A DNA stretch of 64,000 nt from Lachnospiraceae bacterium (GCA_024694625.1 JAILJP010000032.1:16717-80716); one strand, 5' to 3'. Shown: positions 47,914-58,208, counted from the first letter of the stretch. Translations and numbers: made by a program. The notes: a model not told the origin generated them from the sequence alone.

Positions 47914-50352
47914 ATGGCATTAGCGAAATATGAAACACAACACATTGATATAGTAAGAAAGCTTTCTCCGGAATGTATGGTGCTTTTGAAATCCAACGGG
48001 GATTTTCCATTGGAAGCACCGGGGAAAATTGCATTATACGGAAATGGGGCGCGAAAAACAGTTAAAGGCGGGACCGGATCCGGAGATGTAAATTCAAGGT
48101 TTTATGTGACGGCAGAATACGGACTGCAAAAGGCGGGATTTTTTATCACAACGGACAGATGGTTGGATGCCTATGATGAGCTTCGCGTGAAGTCTCATGA
48201 GTCTTTTGTAAAAAAAGTGAAAGAAGAGGCAAAGGCAGCAAAGGTTCAGGCCATGGTTTATGGTATGGGCAAGGTGGAAACGGAACCAAATTACGAGTTA
48301 CCCCTGGATGGAGAGGGCGACCTTTGTGTATATGTTCTTGCCAGAAACTCCGGAGAAGGAAATGACAGAACACCGGAAGCAGGGGATATAAGTCTTACGG
48401 CTACAGAAAAAAGAGATATTTTAGCATGTCAAAAAAAATATAAGAAGTTTATTCTGGTATTAAACGTAGGTGGAGTAGTCGATCTTTCAGAGGTAATGGA
48501 AGTAGAGAATATTCTTCTTCTTTCCCAGCTGGGAGTAGCTACCGGTGATGCTTTGGCAGATGTTTTACTTGGAAAGGAATCGCCGTCTGGAAAATTGACC
48601 ACTACCTGGAGCAGCTGGGGGGATTACTCTAAGATTGGAGAATTTGGAGATAAGGATATTACCAGATACAAGGAAGGGGTTTATGTAGGGTATCGTTATT
48701 TTAACAGTGTAGGCAAAAAGCCACTGTTTCCCTTTGGATTTGGTCTTTCTTATTCCACATTTAAAATGGAAAAGAAGGATATAAAGATTAAGGGAACCAA
48801 AGTTTTTGTCACAGTTTCAGTAAAAAATACCGGTGGTTTTCCGGCAAAGGAAGTGGCACAGCTTTATATAACCTGTCCTTGGGGAAAACTGGATCAGCCC
48901 TATCAGAAGCTTTGTGCCTATGGAAAAACGAAAAAACTTTCTTCCGACGAAAGTGAGGAGCTCACCTTATCTTTTGGTATGGAAGAGATGGCATCCTATG
49001 ATGAGGAAAAGGCTTCCTTTGTTTTGGAAAAGGGCCAGTATATTTTACGACTTGGAGCAAACAGTGAACAAACACAGGAAGTTGCTGCCATTAATCTTTC
49101 TGAGGATGTGGTGGTTCGCAAGTTGAAGAGAGTGGGAGGAAATACAGATTTTAAGGATTTTATTCCCGAAAAAACTTGGGCGGACACTGCAAAAGAAGGT
49201 GTAGAGGTGGTATCGGTAGGAGCCAACGCCTTTGATGAATTGAAGTGGCCTGCACCGTCAAAGCCACCGAAAGCAGCCTATGAATTTGTATCTAAGCTTT
49301 CCGACGAAAATCTGGTGTATATGAACCTCGGTCAGTTTAAAGAAGCAGCCGGAATTGCTTCTGTGATTGGTGATGCCTCTATTCATGTGGCAGGTGCTGC
49401 AGGGGAAAGTTGTTCCAAAGTAGAAGGGATTCCTCCGATTATTATGGCGGATGGACCGGCAGGACTTCGTTTAAACAAAGAATATGTAAAGACAAAAGAC
49501 GGGGTGAAGGCCGTAGGTAACACGATGCCAGAGGGCTTTGATGATTATATGTCTTCTATTGCAAAGTTTGCAATGAATACCTTCCTTAATAGAAAGCCTA
49601 AGGGAGAGGTTTATAATCAGTATTGTACAGCTATTCCTATTGGAACCGCTTTGGCTCAGGCCTGGAATGATGAAGTGTGCTATACCTGTGGTGATGTGGT
49701 AGGTGAAGAAATGGAAATGTTTGGCGTTCATCTTTGGTTGGCACCGGCATTTAACATTCACAGAACACCTCTTTGTGGAAGAAACTTTGAGTATTGCTCT
49801 GAAGATCCTTTGATTAGTGGAAAAGTAGGAGCTGCTATTACCAAGGGTGTGCAAAAACATAAAAACTGCGGAACAACCATTAAACATTTTTGCTGTAACA
49901 ATCAGGAATACTCCAGATATCAAAATAACAGCATGGTGTCAGAACGTGCATTGCGGGAAATCTATTTAAAGAATTTTGAAATCTGTATTCGGGAAGCTGC
50001 GCCTATGGCTCTAATGACTTCCTACAATTTATTGAACGGTGTTCATACTGCAGAGCGGGAAGACTTGTTAAAAGGCGTACTCCGTGAAGAATGGGGATAT
50101 GAGGGAATGGTTATGAGTGATTGGATTATTGCCATGTTAAACGATAAGTCTGCAAAGAACAGAACCACCCATTCCGCACCGGCAATGAAAGCCGGAAACA
50201 ATGCCTTTATGCCAGGCAGTAAAATAGATTTTGATCGGGCCATGCAAGCATTGCATGGAGAAAGTAAAGAAGGCTACACCTTAACCAGAGACGATCTGAG
50301 TTATAATGCAGCCTATACTTGTGATATTAGTTGGAAACTTCATCAATCATAA
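47914..50352 (+). CDS. Glycoside hydrolase family 3, inverted domain order (C-domain/Fn3 before catalytic N-domain)
   Basis: N-terminal LLKSNGDFPL..IALYGNGA and FPFGFGLSYSTF; C-terminal IMADGPAGLR, GCGTTIKHFCCNNQE, VMSDWI. Confidence 0.92.
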   Translation: MALAKYETQHIDIVRKLSPECMVLLKSNGDFPLEAPGKIALYGNGARKTVKGGTGSGDVNSRFYVTAEYGLQKAGFFITTDRWLDAYDELRVKSHESFVKKVKEEAKAAKVQAMVYGMGKVETEPNYELPLDGEGDLCVYVLARNSGEGNDRTPEAGDISLTATEKRDILACQKKYKKFILVLNVGGVVDLSEVMEVENILLLSQLGVATGDALADVLLGKESPSGKLTTTWSSWGDYSKIGEFGDKDITRYKEGVYVGYRYFNSVGKKPLFPFGFGLSYSTFKMEKKDIKIKGTKVFVTVSVKNTGGFPAKEVAQLYITCPWGKLDQPYQKLCAYGKTKKLSSDESEELTLSFGMEEMASYDEEKASFVLEKGQYILRLGANSEQTQEVAAINLSEDVVVRKLKRVGGNTDFKDFIPEKTWADTAKEGVEVVSVGANAFDELKWPAPSKPPKAAYEFVSKLSDENLVYMNLGQFKEAAGIASVIGDASIHVAGAAGESCSKVEGIPPIIMADGPAGLRLNKEYVKTKDGVKAVGNTMPEGFDDYMSSIAKFAMNTFLNRKPKGEVYNQYCTAIPIGTALAQAWNDEVCYTCGDVVGEEMEMFGVHLWLAPAFNIHRTPLCGRNFEYCSEDPLISGKVGAAITKGVQKHKNCGTTIKHFCCNNQEYSRYQNNSMVSERALREIYLKNFEICIREAAPMALMTSYNLLNGVHTAEREDLLKGVLREEWGYEGMVMSDWIIAMLNDKSAKNRTTHSAPAMKAGNNAFMPGSKIDFDRAMQALHGESKEGYTLTRDDLSYNAAYTCDISWKLHQS

Positions 50353-50376
50353 GTTTCATTCAGAATTCACAAAAGA

Positions 50377-51534
50377 TTATTTTAAAATAATGCAACGGAT
50401 TTCGTCTTCAGAGGCGGTGAGAGAACCTTGAATCATTTCAGGTTTTCCGCCGCCTTTTGCGTTTAGTTTTTCCCGAAGCTCTTTTGCCAAAAGAGAGCAG
50501 TCTTTTTCACGGGATCCGATGATAAAGTTGTATCCGGAGTCGTTTTTGTTGAAAATTCCGCAGTAACCGGGGTGACTTTGGGTGAGGTTATTTACTTCAT
50601 AGCGCAAAATGTTAGCGTCGGTATTTGAAGTAAACAGCAAAACGTCTTTTTCATCTGCGGGAAGGTTGGCACTTTGCAGGGATAACAATTCTTTTTGCGC
50701 TTCCATGTTGTTGTGACGCAACTCACCGATATCCTGTTTCAGTTTTTCTACAGCAAAAACGATTTCATCCATTTTTGCTGAGGTGCTGTGGGAAATATCC
50801 CGGCATTGAGAAAGACGCAGACGATAGTCATAGAGTGCCCGCATTCCGCAAAGTATGGAAAGTCGAACTCCCCCTTTGTAATTTGTAATATCCACAACCT
50901 TTAAAAGACCTACCTCTGCAGTGGATTTCACATGGGGAGCGCAGCATGCGCAAATGTCCGTGTCTTCAATGGCAACGATACGAATGGGACCGTTTAATTC
51001 CTTTTTACTTCGGTAATTCAGTTTGTCCAATTCCTCTTTGGAAGGATAGTAGCAGGTGATTTTTTTGTCGGCAAAAATAGCTGCGTTGGATTTTTCTTCC
51101 AAATCGTAGATTTCCTCTTCGGTCATAGGACCATCATAATCCATGGTTACAATGGAATCACTTAAATGGAATCCCACATTTTCGTATCCGAATTTCTCGT
51201 GAACCAATCCGGAAAAAATATGTTCTCCGGTGTGCTGCTGCATGTTGGAAAAACGGTGGGCCCAGTCGATTTTACAGGTCACATGATCTCCTTCTTGGAA
51301 AGGAGTCTGTCCACCGGTAAGGGTATGGGTAATGATGTCATCCCTGATTTGTACGTCCACCACGTCCCATCCCTGAATGGAACCTTTGTCTGGAGTTTGT
51401 CCTCCTTCTTCAGGGAAAAATACCGTTTGATTTAAAACAAGTTCACAGGTGTTGTCATCGGTTTCTTTGCAGGAAACTACGGTAGCTTCACAGGATGTGA
51501 GATATGCATTGTCGTCATATAGTTTTATTGTCAT
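50377..51534 (-). CDS. Alanyl-tRNA editing protein (AlaX type, with DHHA1-like C-terminus)
   Basis: TVFFPEEGGQTPDKG, NMQQHTGEHIFSGLV, CACCAPHVKSTAEVGLLKV, AKGGGKPEMIQGS. Confidence 0.93.
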   Translation of the reverse strand: MTIKLYDDNAYLTSCEATVVSCKETDDNTCELVLNQTVFFPEEGGQTPDKGSIQGWDVVDVQIRDDIITHTLTGGQTPFQEGDHVTCKIDWAHRFSNMQQHTGEHIFSGLVHEKFGYENVGFHLSDSIVTMDYDGPMTEEEIYDLEEKSNAAIFADKKITCYYPSKEELDKLNYRSKKELNGPIRIVAIEDTDICACCAPHVKSTAEVGLLKVVDITNYKGGVRLSILCGMRALYDYRLRLSQCRDISHSTSAKMDEIVFAVEKLKQDIGELRHNNMEAQKELLSLQSANLPADEKDVLLFTSNTDANILRYEVNNLTQSHPGYCGIFNKNDSGYNFIIGSREKDCSLLAKELREKLNAKGGGKPEMIQGSLTASEDEIRCIILK

Positions 51535-51745
51535 AGATGTTCTTTCCTTATACAAAATAGTGGATGAGATAGTTGCTATCCAATCCACTAATAAAGGTAT
51601 CATAAAAGGTCTTTTTTTACAAAAACCGCTGAATAGTAAAAAAATGAAAAAAGTACTTGCATTCCTATAGACTCTTCTGTATAATGTCTATTGTTGACTT
51701 GGTTCAACGAAACAGCCCAACCCGCTGAAGATATTTAATATATAA

Positions 51746-51756
51746 TGCCCAGTCGC
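51746..51756 (+). repeat. Partial copy of tRNA-Gln 5' end
   Basis: ATAATGCCCAGTCGC (51742-51756) identical to 51798-51812. Confidence 0.6.
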
Positions 51757-51801
51757 GCAAGGTGTTGGTATCGTCGCAGCTGAGTACAAAAAATTAAATA
51801 A

Positions 51802-51874
51802 TGCCCAGTCGCCAAGTGGTAAGGCAACGGACTCTGACTCCGTCATTTCCAAGGTTCGAATCCTTGCTGGGCAG
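51802..51874 (+). tRNA. tRNA-Gln(CTG)
   Basis: 7-bp acceptor TGCCCAG/CTGGGCA; anticodon stem ACGGA/TCCGT with loop CTCTGAC (anticodon CTG); T-arm AAGGTTCGAATCCTT; CCA not encoded. Confidence 0.9.
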
Positions 51875-51877
51875 CGC

Positions 51878-51907
51878 AAAGCCATCTCTTTAGAGATGGC
51901 TTTTTTT
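51878..51907 (+). terminator. Intrinsic terminator after tRNA-Gln
   Basis: AAGCCATCTC-ttta-GAGATGGCTTTTTTT. Confidence 0.85.
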
Positions 51908-51908
51908 A

Positions 51909-51957
51909 TACTCTGACTGTAACGAGATAAAACGGTTCCGAATCCTTGCTGGGCAGC
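51909..51957 (+). pseudogene. Degenerate 3' half of a second tRNA-Gln
   Basis: ACTCTGACTGTAAC...GGTTCCGAATCCTTGCTGGGCAGC matches tRNA from anticodon loop to acceptor, with an extra C. Confidence 0.65.
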
Positions 51958-51962
51958 TCAAA

Positions 51963-51990
51963 AACATCTCTTTTTCAGAGGTGTTTTTTT
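51963..51990 (+). terminator. Intrinsic terminator after tRNA remnant
   Basis: AACATCTC-tttttca-GAGGTGTTTTTTTT. Confidence 0.7.
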
Positions 51991-52056
51991 TATTCTTATA
52001 AAAGAGTTATAATAATAGCTAACTAATGAAAACGTAATATGTGAAAGGGGAAACAA

Positions 52057-52737
52057 ATGAATTATCAGATTGATGGCGGAAACTTGCCGGTTTTAAAAGT
52101 GCAGTTGAATGAAGGGGAGATTATTTCCTGTGAGTCCGGCGCAATGTCCTGGATGGATGATGAAATCGAAATGCAGACCCAGGCTGGCGGACTTGGTAAA
52201 ATGTTTGGAAGAATGCTTACCAATGAGCATGCGTTTTTGAATACCTATGAGGCTAAGAGAGCGGGAGAGATTGCTTTTTCTGCAAAGTTTCCCGGTTCCA
52301 TTCGGGCAGTGGAAATCACACCGGGCAACGGATTGATTGTTCAAAAAGGCTCATTTTTAGCCAGTGTAGGGGATGTTACCAACGAAGTTTATATTCAGCA
52401 AAAAATTGGTCGCGGACTTTTTGGTGGAGAGGGATTTTTGATGCGTCGTTTTACAGGGAACGGTCTGGTATTTTTGGAAGTGGATGGTTCTGCTCACGAA
52501 TATGAAATCCCTGCAGGAGACTGTAAGATTGTAGACACAGGATATGTAGCAGCAATGTCAGAAAGCTGCCGTATGGAAATCCGTACCATTAAAGGTGTTA
52601 CAAATGTGCTCTTCGGCGGAGAGGGATTATTTAACACAGTAGTTTATGGCCCCGGAAAGGTAGTACTTCAGAGTATGCCTATTGCATCTACTGCAATGCA
52701 GTTGTATCAGTACATGCCTCATCCCAGTAGCAACTAA
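52057..52737 (+). CDS. AIM24/TIGR00266 family protein
   Basis: VQLNEGEIISCESGAMSWMDDEIEMQTQ..., GLFGGEGFLMRRFTGNGLVFLE. Confidence 0.9.
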   Translation: MNYQIDGGNLPVLKVQLNEGEIISCESGAMSWMDDEIEMQTQAGGLGKMFGRMLTNEHAFLNTYEAKRAGEIAFSAKFPGSIRAVEITPGNGLIVQKGSFLASVGDVTNEVYIQQKIGRGLFGGEGFLMRRFTGNGLVFLEVDGSAHEYEIPAGDCKIVDTGYVAAMSESCRMEIRTIKGVTNVLFGGEGLFNTVVYGPGKVVLQSMPIASTAMQLYQYMPHPSSN

Positions 52738-52831
52738 GAGAATGCTTAATGGGTAAGAAACAGTTTGTACCTTACAGTGTTTTCTGAAATCTTTTTAGAA
52801 AAAGATTTTTGTTAGGAATTATACTGTGAAA

Positions 52832-52880
52832 TAAAAGTCCCTGTGTTTTGAGATCAGCCTCAAACCACAGGGACTTTTTT
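52832..52880. terminator. Bidirectional intrinsic terminator
   Basis: AAAAGTCCCTGTGttTTGAG...CTCAAaccACAGGGACTTTTTT. Confidence 0.8.
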
Positions 52881-52909
52881 GTAAGAGTAGGAGTTCGTTT
52901 TTTTATATA

Positions 52910-54850
52910 TTAGGCAAGAAATCCGTAAGCACGGTTTACTGCGTCTAAGGAAGCTTCCATAATTCTTCCCGGACGGGCAGCGTCACCCACAACGACTACT
53001 TCATCAAAGGCTTCTTTTAAAGGTGCAAGTAGAGAGTTTTCGGATTTTACACCGATAGCAAGGATGACATTATCCGCATCGATGTGAGATGTGGTCTGAT
53101 CCTTTGTGCTTTCTACGTTTACGCCGGTAGCGTCAATGGAAAGTACCTTTTGTCCGGTGCAGATAGTTTCGTCAAATTTTGCAACACGAATCTGATAATC
53201 TACAAGAACAGAGCGATATAATCCGCGACCGATTTCATCCATCATTTCGATTAAGGAAACTTTACGTCCGTCATAAGCTAGTGTTTCTGCAACTTCCATA
53301 CCGGTATTTCCACCACCGATAACAGCGACAGAGCCTTCTTTTACGGTTTTTGCACCGGATAAGAATTCTTCTGCTGTAATTACATTGTCTCCGTTTACAC
53401 CATCAAAGGCAGGAACAATAGGAGTACCACCAGTAGTTAAAAATACACCTACAGGGTTAATGGATTTTACAGTGTCTACATCAGCTTCGCAGTTCAGACG
53501 AACTTCAATGCCGGCTGCTTTTACACGGGCAATAAGGCTGTCTTTGTAAGCACCTAATTTATCCTTTAATACAGGCTTGTCAGCAAGATTTAACTGACCA
53601 CCCAATACGTCACATTTTTCAAAAATAACGGGAGCAAATCCGCGGGATTTTAATGTAAGCGCTGCTTCCATTCCGGCAGGGCCACCACCGATAACAGCTA
53701 CAGGTCTGTTGTCACCGTTTTTCTCATACCGGGAAAACTCAACTTCACGACCGCAACGAGGGTTTACAGTACATTTAATATGTCCAAGCTGTCCGATGGA
53801 ACCGAAGCAGTTTAAGCAACCGATACAACGGTTTACTTCATCTGCACGACCTTCTTTTGTTTTTTTCATAAATTCAGGATCGGCTAAAGATGCACGGGCA
53901 AGTCCGATATAATCGCAGATGCCTTCTTCCAAAAGTGCCTCAGCAACGGAAGGATCCTTGATGTTGTTTACGGCAATAACAGGAATGCTAACTGCTTCTT
54001 TAATGGCTTTAGCCAAATGCTTTTTCCATCCCTGAGGATAGGATGAAGGCTCTACAATAGTTGTAGATGATTCATAAATACCACTGGAAACATTGATGAC
54101 GTCGATTCCACATTCTTCCAATGCTTTCGCAATAGGAACAGTCTGTTCTAAGGTCAGTCCGCCCTCTACAAATTCGTCTGCACTGATACGAACGGAAATA
54201 GGGAAATCTTTGCCGCAGGTAGCACGAATGCCGGCAATGATTTCTCCCATAATGGTAAATCTCTTCTCAAAGGATCCACCGTATTTATCTTCTCTGACAT
54301 TGGTGTAAGGTGATAAGAATTCATCCAAAAGATATCCGTGAGCAGCATGAAGTTCCACACCGTCGATGCCTGCAGCCTTGGCAATGTTGGCACCTTTAAC
54401 AAATGCTTTTATCAAATCTTCCACTTCTTCTGTTTCCAAAGCACGAGGCTCTTCCTGAGTTACTTTACAGGTGATGGCAGAAGGAGCAACAATCTGACGA
54501 CCTTCAATCATTGCGGATTTGTTTTCACGTCCGGGATGATGAAGCTGAACGAAAATCTTTGTGCCATAGCGGTGTACACGGTCTGCAAGACGCTCTAATC
54601 CCGGAATGAGCTTGGGATCGTTGGCACCTAGCTGGCAGAGCATTCCGGTTCCGTACATGGGTTCAACACGAGTGATTTCTGTGATGATTAAGCCAATACC
54701 ACCTTTTGCTCTTTCTTCATAGTAACGGATAATGTGTTCGTTTGCCTGTCCGTCGGGCTCAGCAAGACCAACGCCCATAGCAGGCATTACGGAACGGTTT
54801 TTGATAGTCAGTCTTCCAATCTGACCTTCTTCGAATAATTTGTTGGACAT
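52910..54850 (-). CDS. NADH:flavin oxidoreductase / 2-enoate reductase family (OYE + FeS + FAD/NAD domains)
   Basis: MSNKLFEEGQIGRLTIKNRSVMPAMG, CIGCLNCFG...CTVNPRCGRE, AVIGGGPAGMEAALTL. Confidence 0.94.
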   Translation of the reverse strand: MSNKLFEEGQIGRLTIKNRSVMPAMGVGLAEPDGQANEHIIRYYEERAKGGIGLIITEITRVEPMYGTGMLCQLGANDPKLIPGLERLADRVHRYGTKIFVQLHHPGRENKSAMIEGRQIVAPSAITCKVTQEEPRALETEEVEDLIKAFVKGANIAKAAGIDGVELHAAHGYLLDEFLSPYTNVREDKYGGSFEKRFTIMGEIIAGIRATCGKDFPISVRISADEFVEGGLTLEQTVPIAKALEECGIDVINVSSGIYESSTTIVEPSSYPQGWKKHLAKAIKEAVSIPVIAVNNIKDPSVAEALLEEGICDYIGLARASLADPEFMKKTKEGRADEVNRCIGCLNCFGSIGQLGHIKCTVNPRCGREVEFSRYEKNGDNRPVAVIGGGPAGMEAALTLKSRGFAPVIFEKCDVLGGQLNLADKPVLKDKLGAYKDSLIARVKAAGIEVRLNCEADVDTVKSINPVGVFLTTGGTPIVPAFDGVNGDNVITAEEFLSGAKTVKEGSVAVIGGGNTGMEVAETLAYDGRKVSLIEMMDEIGRGLYRSVLVDYQIRVAKFDETICTGQKVLSIDATGVNVESTKDQTTSHIDADNVILAIGVKSENSLLAPLKEAFDEVVVVGDAARPGRIMEASLDAVNRAYGFLA

Positions 54851-54949
54851 GATAATCCTCCCTTTCATACATTTGGATATTACCCCGGTTTATCCAGGTC
54901 TCCTCTTATTACTTGCAACAGAAAAACGTATGAAGGGTGGAATAAGTGA

Positions 54950-55441
54950 TTACGTTGTAGACCGGTTTATGCTTTTTACATAAACATTGTCTGAAAGTGA
55001 TGATTTTAAAGCTTCTGCCAAGTGTGCACGGTAATCTGCAGGAATGCGGTTTAGCGCCTCAAACATTGGTGAAAAGTGACAGCGAAGTATTTGCTCGGAA
55101 TATGCCATATAGAGCTTTTTCCCCTTGTCATTTACTTCAATCTGTATTTCTTTTTTGCTTCCGGGTCGTAATGATTTGGTGACCAGTCCTTTTGCTTCCA
55201 GACGATTGACAATCTTTGTAAAATTAGATTTTGTAATACCTAATCTGGAAGCGATTGTGGACATGTTATCATGTAATTCTTCGTTTTCCAAAAGGTATTC
55301 CAAAACCTGAATTTGTGCATAGGAATATTGCACATCCTCAAATTCCAGCTTCTCAAGTTTATATACCCCAGCATAAATATTACAGTACTTGATCAGCGCT
55401 TCAACGAGTTCTCTGTTGTCTCCCATCCATTTAAGCTTCAT
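54950..55441 (-). CDS. MarR-family transcriptional regulator
   Basis: wHTH: MSTIASRLGITKSNFTKIVNRLEAKGLVTKSLRPGSKKEIQIEVNDKGKKL. Confidence 0.9.
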   Translation of the reverse strand: MKLKWMGDNRELVEALIKYCNIYAGVYKLEKLEFEDVQYSYAQIQVLEYLLENEELHDNMSTIASRLGITKSNFTKIVNRLEAKGLVTKSLRPGSKKEIQIEVNDKGKKLYMAYSEQILRCHFSPMFEALNRIPADYRAHLAEALKSSLSDNVYVKSINRSTT

Positions 55442-55499
55442 GTCAAAATCTCCTTTTTCTTTTCCTATATCCATATACTATAGCTTCAAAAAGAGTATC

Positions 55500-55549
55500 T
55501 TGCAATTAGCTTTATTCATAGTATAATATATTTAGTTTCCAATGGAAAC
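55500..55549 (+). promoter_or_regulatory. Promoter plus palindromic operator, probable MarR site
   Basis: TTGCAA(55500)-N16-TATAAT(55522); perfect GTTTCCA-a-TGGAAAC at 55535-55549. Confidence 0.55.
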
Positions 55550-55586
55550 AAAAATTTAATATTTTTATTTGTAAAGGGGGACTTAT

Positions 55587-57623
55587 ATGAACACAAATAA
55601 AAAAACTCTCAGAGTGCTATGTCTGGCACTCGTCCTGATCTTACTGGGAAGTGCCATTGCGGGGTTAATTAATAGCAGCTTCACCGGTGTTAAGGTCAGT
55701 CGTATTTCATTTGAAACGGCAAATGGAGAGCTTAGCGGGCTTCTCTATATGCCAAAGGATGCTTCGGAATCCAATCCGAAACCTACCATCATTGTTACTC
55801 ACGGTTATTTGAATTCGGCAGAAATGCAGGATGCCAACGCCATTGAACTTTCCAGAAGGGGATTTGTGGTTTTGGCATTGGATCAGTACGACCATGGTCA
55901 CTCTGCTCTGAATGCCGAAAACTACATGTCTGATGACTTCCTTGGAATGTGGATGCCGTTTTGGGTAAACTCCATGAACGATGCTGTAACTTATATGTAT
56001 GAACAGCCTTATGTACTAAAGGATGAAAATGGAAATGGCGTTATCGGAGTGACCGGTCATTCCATGGGAGGATTTTCATCTACTATGGCACTTGCCATGG
56101 ATGAGATGCAGTATGCAGAAACCGGCGTAAGAAAAATTATGGCTGGATTGACGGAAGGATCTGATTTTTCCTATACATCCTTTGCCCAGGTGGATGTGGC
56201 TACAGCCGATGCATTAGGTGGCGGAAGAGTTATGGGAAAAGTAGCCGCGCAGTATGATGAGTTCTTTTTCAATGATCCATCCGAAACAGTGAATACCGTT
56301 CGCCATAAAGATTATGTTTCCACAGATGAAGCCAAAACATGGCTGGAGCAGAGCGCGCCGGAAGCAAATACATGGTACGACACGGCAGACGGCGGCAAAC
56401 GAATCATCTATCAGCCCGCACAAACACATCCATGGAATCATTTTTCGGCTGAGACTACAGGTTATGCTATTTCATTTTATATGACAGCATTTGCAGATTA
56501 TGTAGATATGCTAAACGATATTGAACCATCATCTCAGGTGTGGCAGTTGAAGGAATTCTTTGAACTGATTGCTTTGATTGGATTTGTATTGTTATTTGTA
56601 CCGGTTGTAACACTGATTACAAAGCTTCCATTCTTCAAAGAAGCAGTTACGGAAAAGATTCCTGTTCGTGTATCGCAGACTTCAGGAGCAGGAAAAGTGG
56701 TAGGAATTGTTGCTTTAGTAATTGTGGCTCTTTTACCTGCGATTTTCTATACACCCTTGGTGGATGGAGGAGCAGGTTCAACGGTAGTAAACGTTTTGAC
56801 TTGCCTTGCTGTAGCCGGAGCTGTTGTGGGAGCGGTTTGCTGTTTTGTATCTGCAAAAGCAGGAAACAAAGCTGCCCGAAACGGAAGCCTTCTGGCAATT
56901 CTTTCCGGTGTGTGCCTGGCGCTTACCTCTCATTTTGCTATGTATGAAAACATTACATTCTGGAGTGCGCCGGCTGTCAGTGATATCGCTTACTGGACCA
57001 TAAATGCAGCTCTGATTTCTTTTCTTGCTACTTCTTTGATTTTTGTGATTTCAAAAGCAAAAGAGGGAGTAAAGCTTTCAGACTATGGTGTGGTATGCTC
57101 AGCAAAAACCATACTTGCCGGTCTTTGCACCGCTATTGTTGCAGTGGCAGCAGGATATCTGGTACTGGCACTTATGGATGTGCTGTTTAAAGCAGACTTT
57201 AGAATCTGGACCTTTGCGTTTAAAACCTGGGATGTAAATATTTTGCCGGCAGTATTAAAATATTTACCTACCTTCCTTTTGTTTTACATCGTATCCACAG
57301 TATCTATTACGGTAAACACCAATACAGAGGGTACAAAAGGGGTGAAAGGTTATTTCCTTGCTATGTTTTTAAATGCCGGTGGTATTTTAATCTGGCTCAT
57401 TCGTCAGTATGGAACTCTTTTTGCAACCGGGGTAGCTGCTCACCCTGAGTCAGCTTTGTCCGGAATTGTACTTGTTGCTATGGTGCCTACTTTAGCAGTT
57501 GCAGCCATTCTATCCAGAGCTTTGTATAAGAGAATGGGAAATATTTGGACACCTGCATTTTTAAATGCAATTCTAATGACCATTATGACATTGGCGAATA
57601 CCACTGTGTTCCTAAAAGTGTAA
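55587..57623 (+). CDS. Alpha/beta hydrolase with C-terminal multi-TM domain
   Basis: PTIIVTHGYLNSAEMQ, GVTGHSMGGFSS, then many TM segments. Confidence 0.88.
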   Translation: MNTNKKTLRVLCLALVLILLGSAIAGLINSSFTGVKVSRISFETANGELSGLLYMPKDASESNPKPTIIVTHGYLNSAEMQDANAIELSRRGFVVLALDQYDHGHSALNAENYMSDDFLGMWMPFWVNSMNDAVTYMYEQPYVLKDENGNGVIGVTGHSMGGFSSTMALAMDEMQYAETGVRKIMAGLTEGSDFSYTSFAQVDVATADALGGGRVMGKVAAQYDEFFFNDPSETVNTVRHKDYVSTDEAKTWLEQSAPEANTWYDTADGGKRIIYQPAQTHPWNHFSAETTGYAISFYMTAFADYVDMLNDIEPSSQVWQLKEFFELIALIGFVLLFVPVVTLITKLPFFKEAVTEKIPVRVSQTSGAGKVVGIVALVIVALLPAIFYTPLVDGGAGSTVVNVLTCLAVAGAVVGAVCCFVSAKAGNKAARNGSLLAILSGVCLALTSHFAMYENITFWSAPAVSDIAYWTINAALISFLATSLIFVISKAKEGVKLSDYGVVCSAKTILAGLCTAIVAVAAGYLVLALMDVLFKADFRIWTFAFKTWDVNILPAVLKYLPTFLLFYIVSTVSITVNTNTEGTKGVKGYFLAMFLNAGGILIWLIRQYGTLFATGVAAHPESALSGIVLVAMVPTLAVAAILSRALYKRMGNIWTPAFLNAILMTIMTLANTTVFLKV

Positions 57624-57721
57624 ATATTGAATAAAAGATCAAAGTGGCTTTTTATGGATTTTTGCTTGAAAATTTGATACAATGCCCTCTGTGTGAATGA
57701 AAATGAAATACGGAGGATGAC

Positions 57722-58189
57722 ATGTTACAGTATATTATTTGTTTCTTTATATCTATGGTGCCCTTAATCGAGCTTCGTGTTGCGGTTCCTTACGGACTGG
57801 CTATGGGATTGGACCCTATGATTGTTTATCCCGTTTGTATCGTGGGAAATATGCTTCCCGTACCCATTATTTTCTTCTTTGCAAGAAAGGTTTTGGAATG
57901 GGGAAAAGATAAGCCTGTGATTGGAGGATTTTTCACCTTCTGTTTGGAAAAAGGACATAAGGGTGGAGAAAAACTTCAGGAAAAAACAGGCCAGGGTTTA
58001 TATGTAGCACTTTTCCTTTTTGTAGGAATTCCCGTTCCGGGAACCGGAGCCTGGACCGGAACATTGGCTGCATCACTTTTGGATATGGATTTTAAAAAGA
58101 GTGTTCTTGCCATTGTGTGCGGTGTAGTATTGGCCGGAATTATTATGGGCGCCGGAGCTGCCGGATTATTGGCACTGTTCGGACTATAG
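57722..58189 (+). CDS. Small multi-drug export protein (COG2426-like)
   Basis: SMVPLIELRVAVPYGLAMGLDP, VGIPVPGTGAWTGTLAASLLDMDFKKS. Confidence 0.88.
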   Translation: MLQYIICFFISMVPLIELRVAVPYGLAMGLDPMIVYPVCIVGNMLPVPIIFFFARKVLEWGKDKPVIGGFFTFCLEKGHKGGEKLQEKTGQGLYVALFLFVGIPVPGTGAWTGTLAASLLDMDFKKSVLAIVCGVVLAGIIMGAGAAGLLALFGL

Positions 58190-58208
58190 GATATAGAATT
58201 AATTACGT

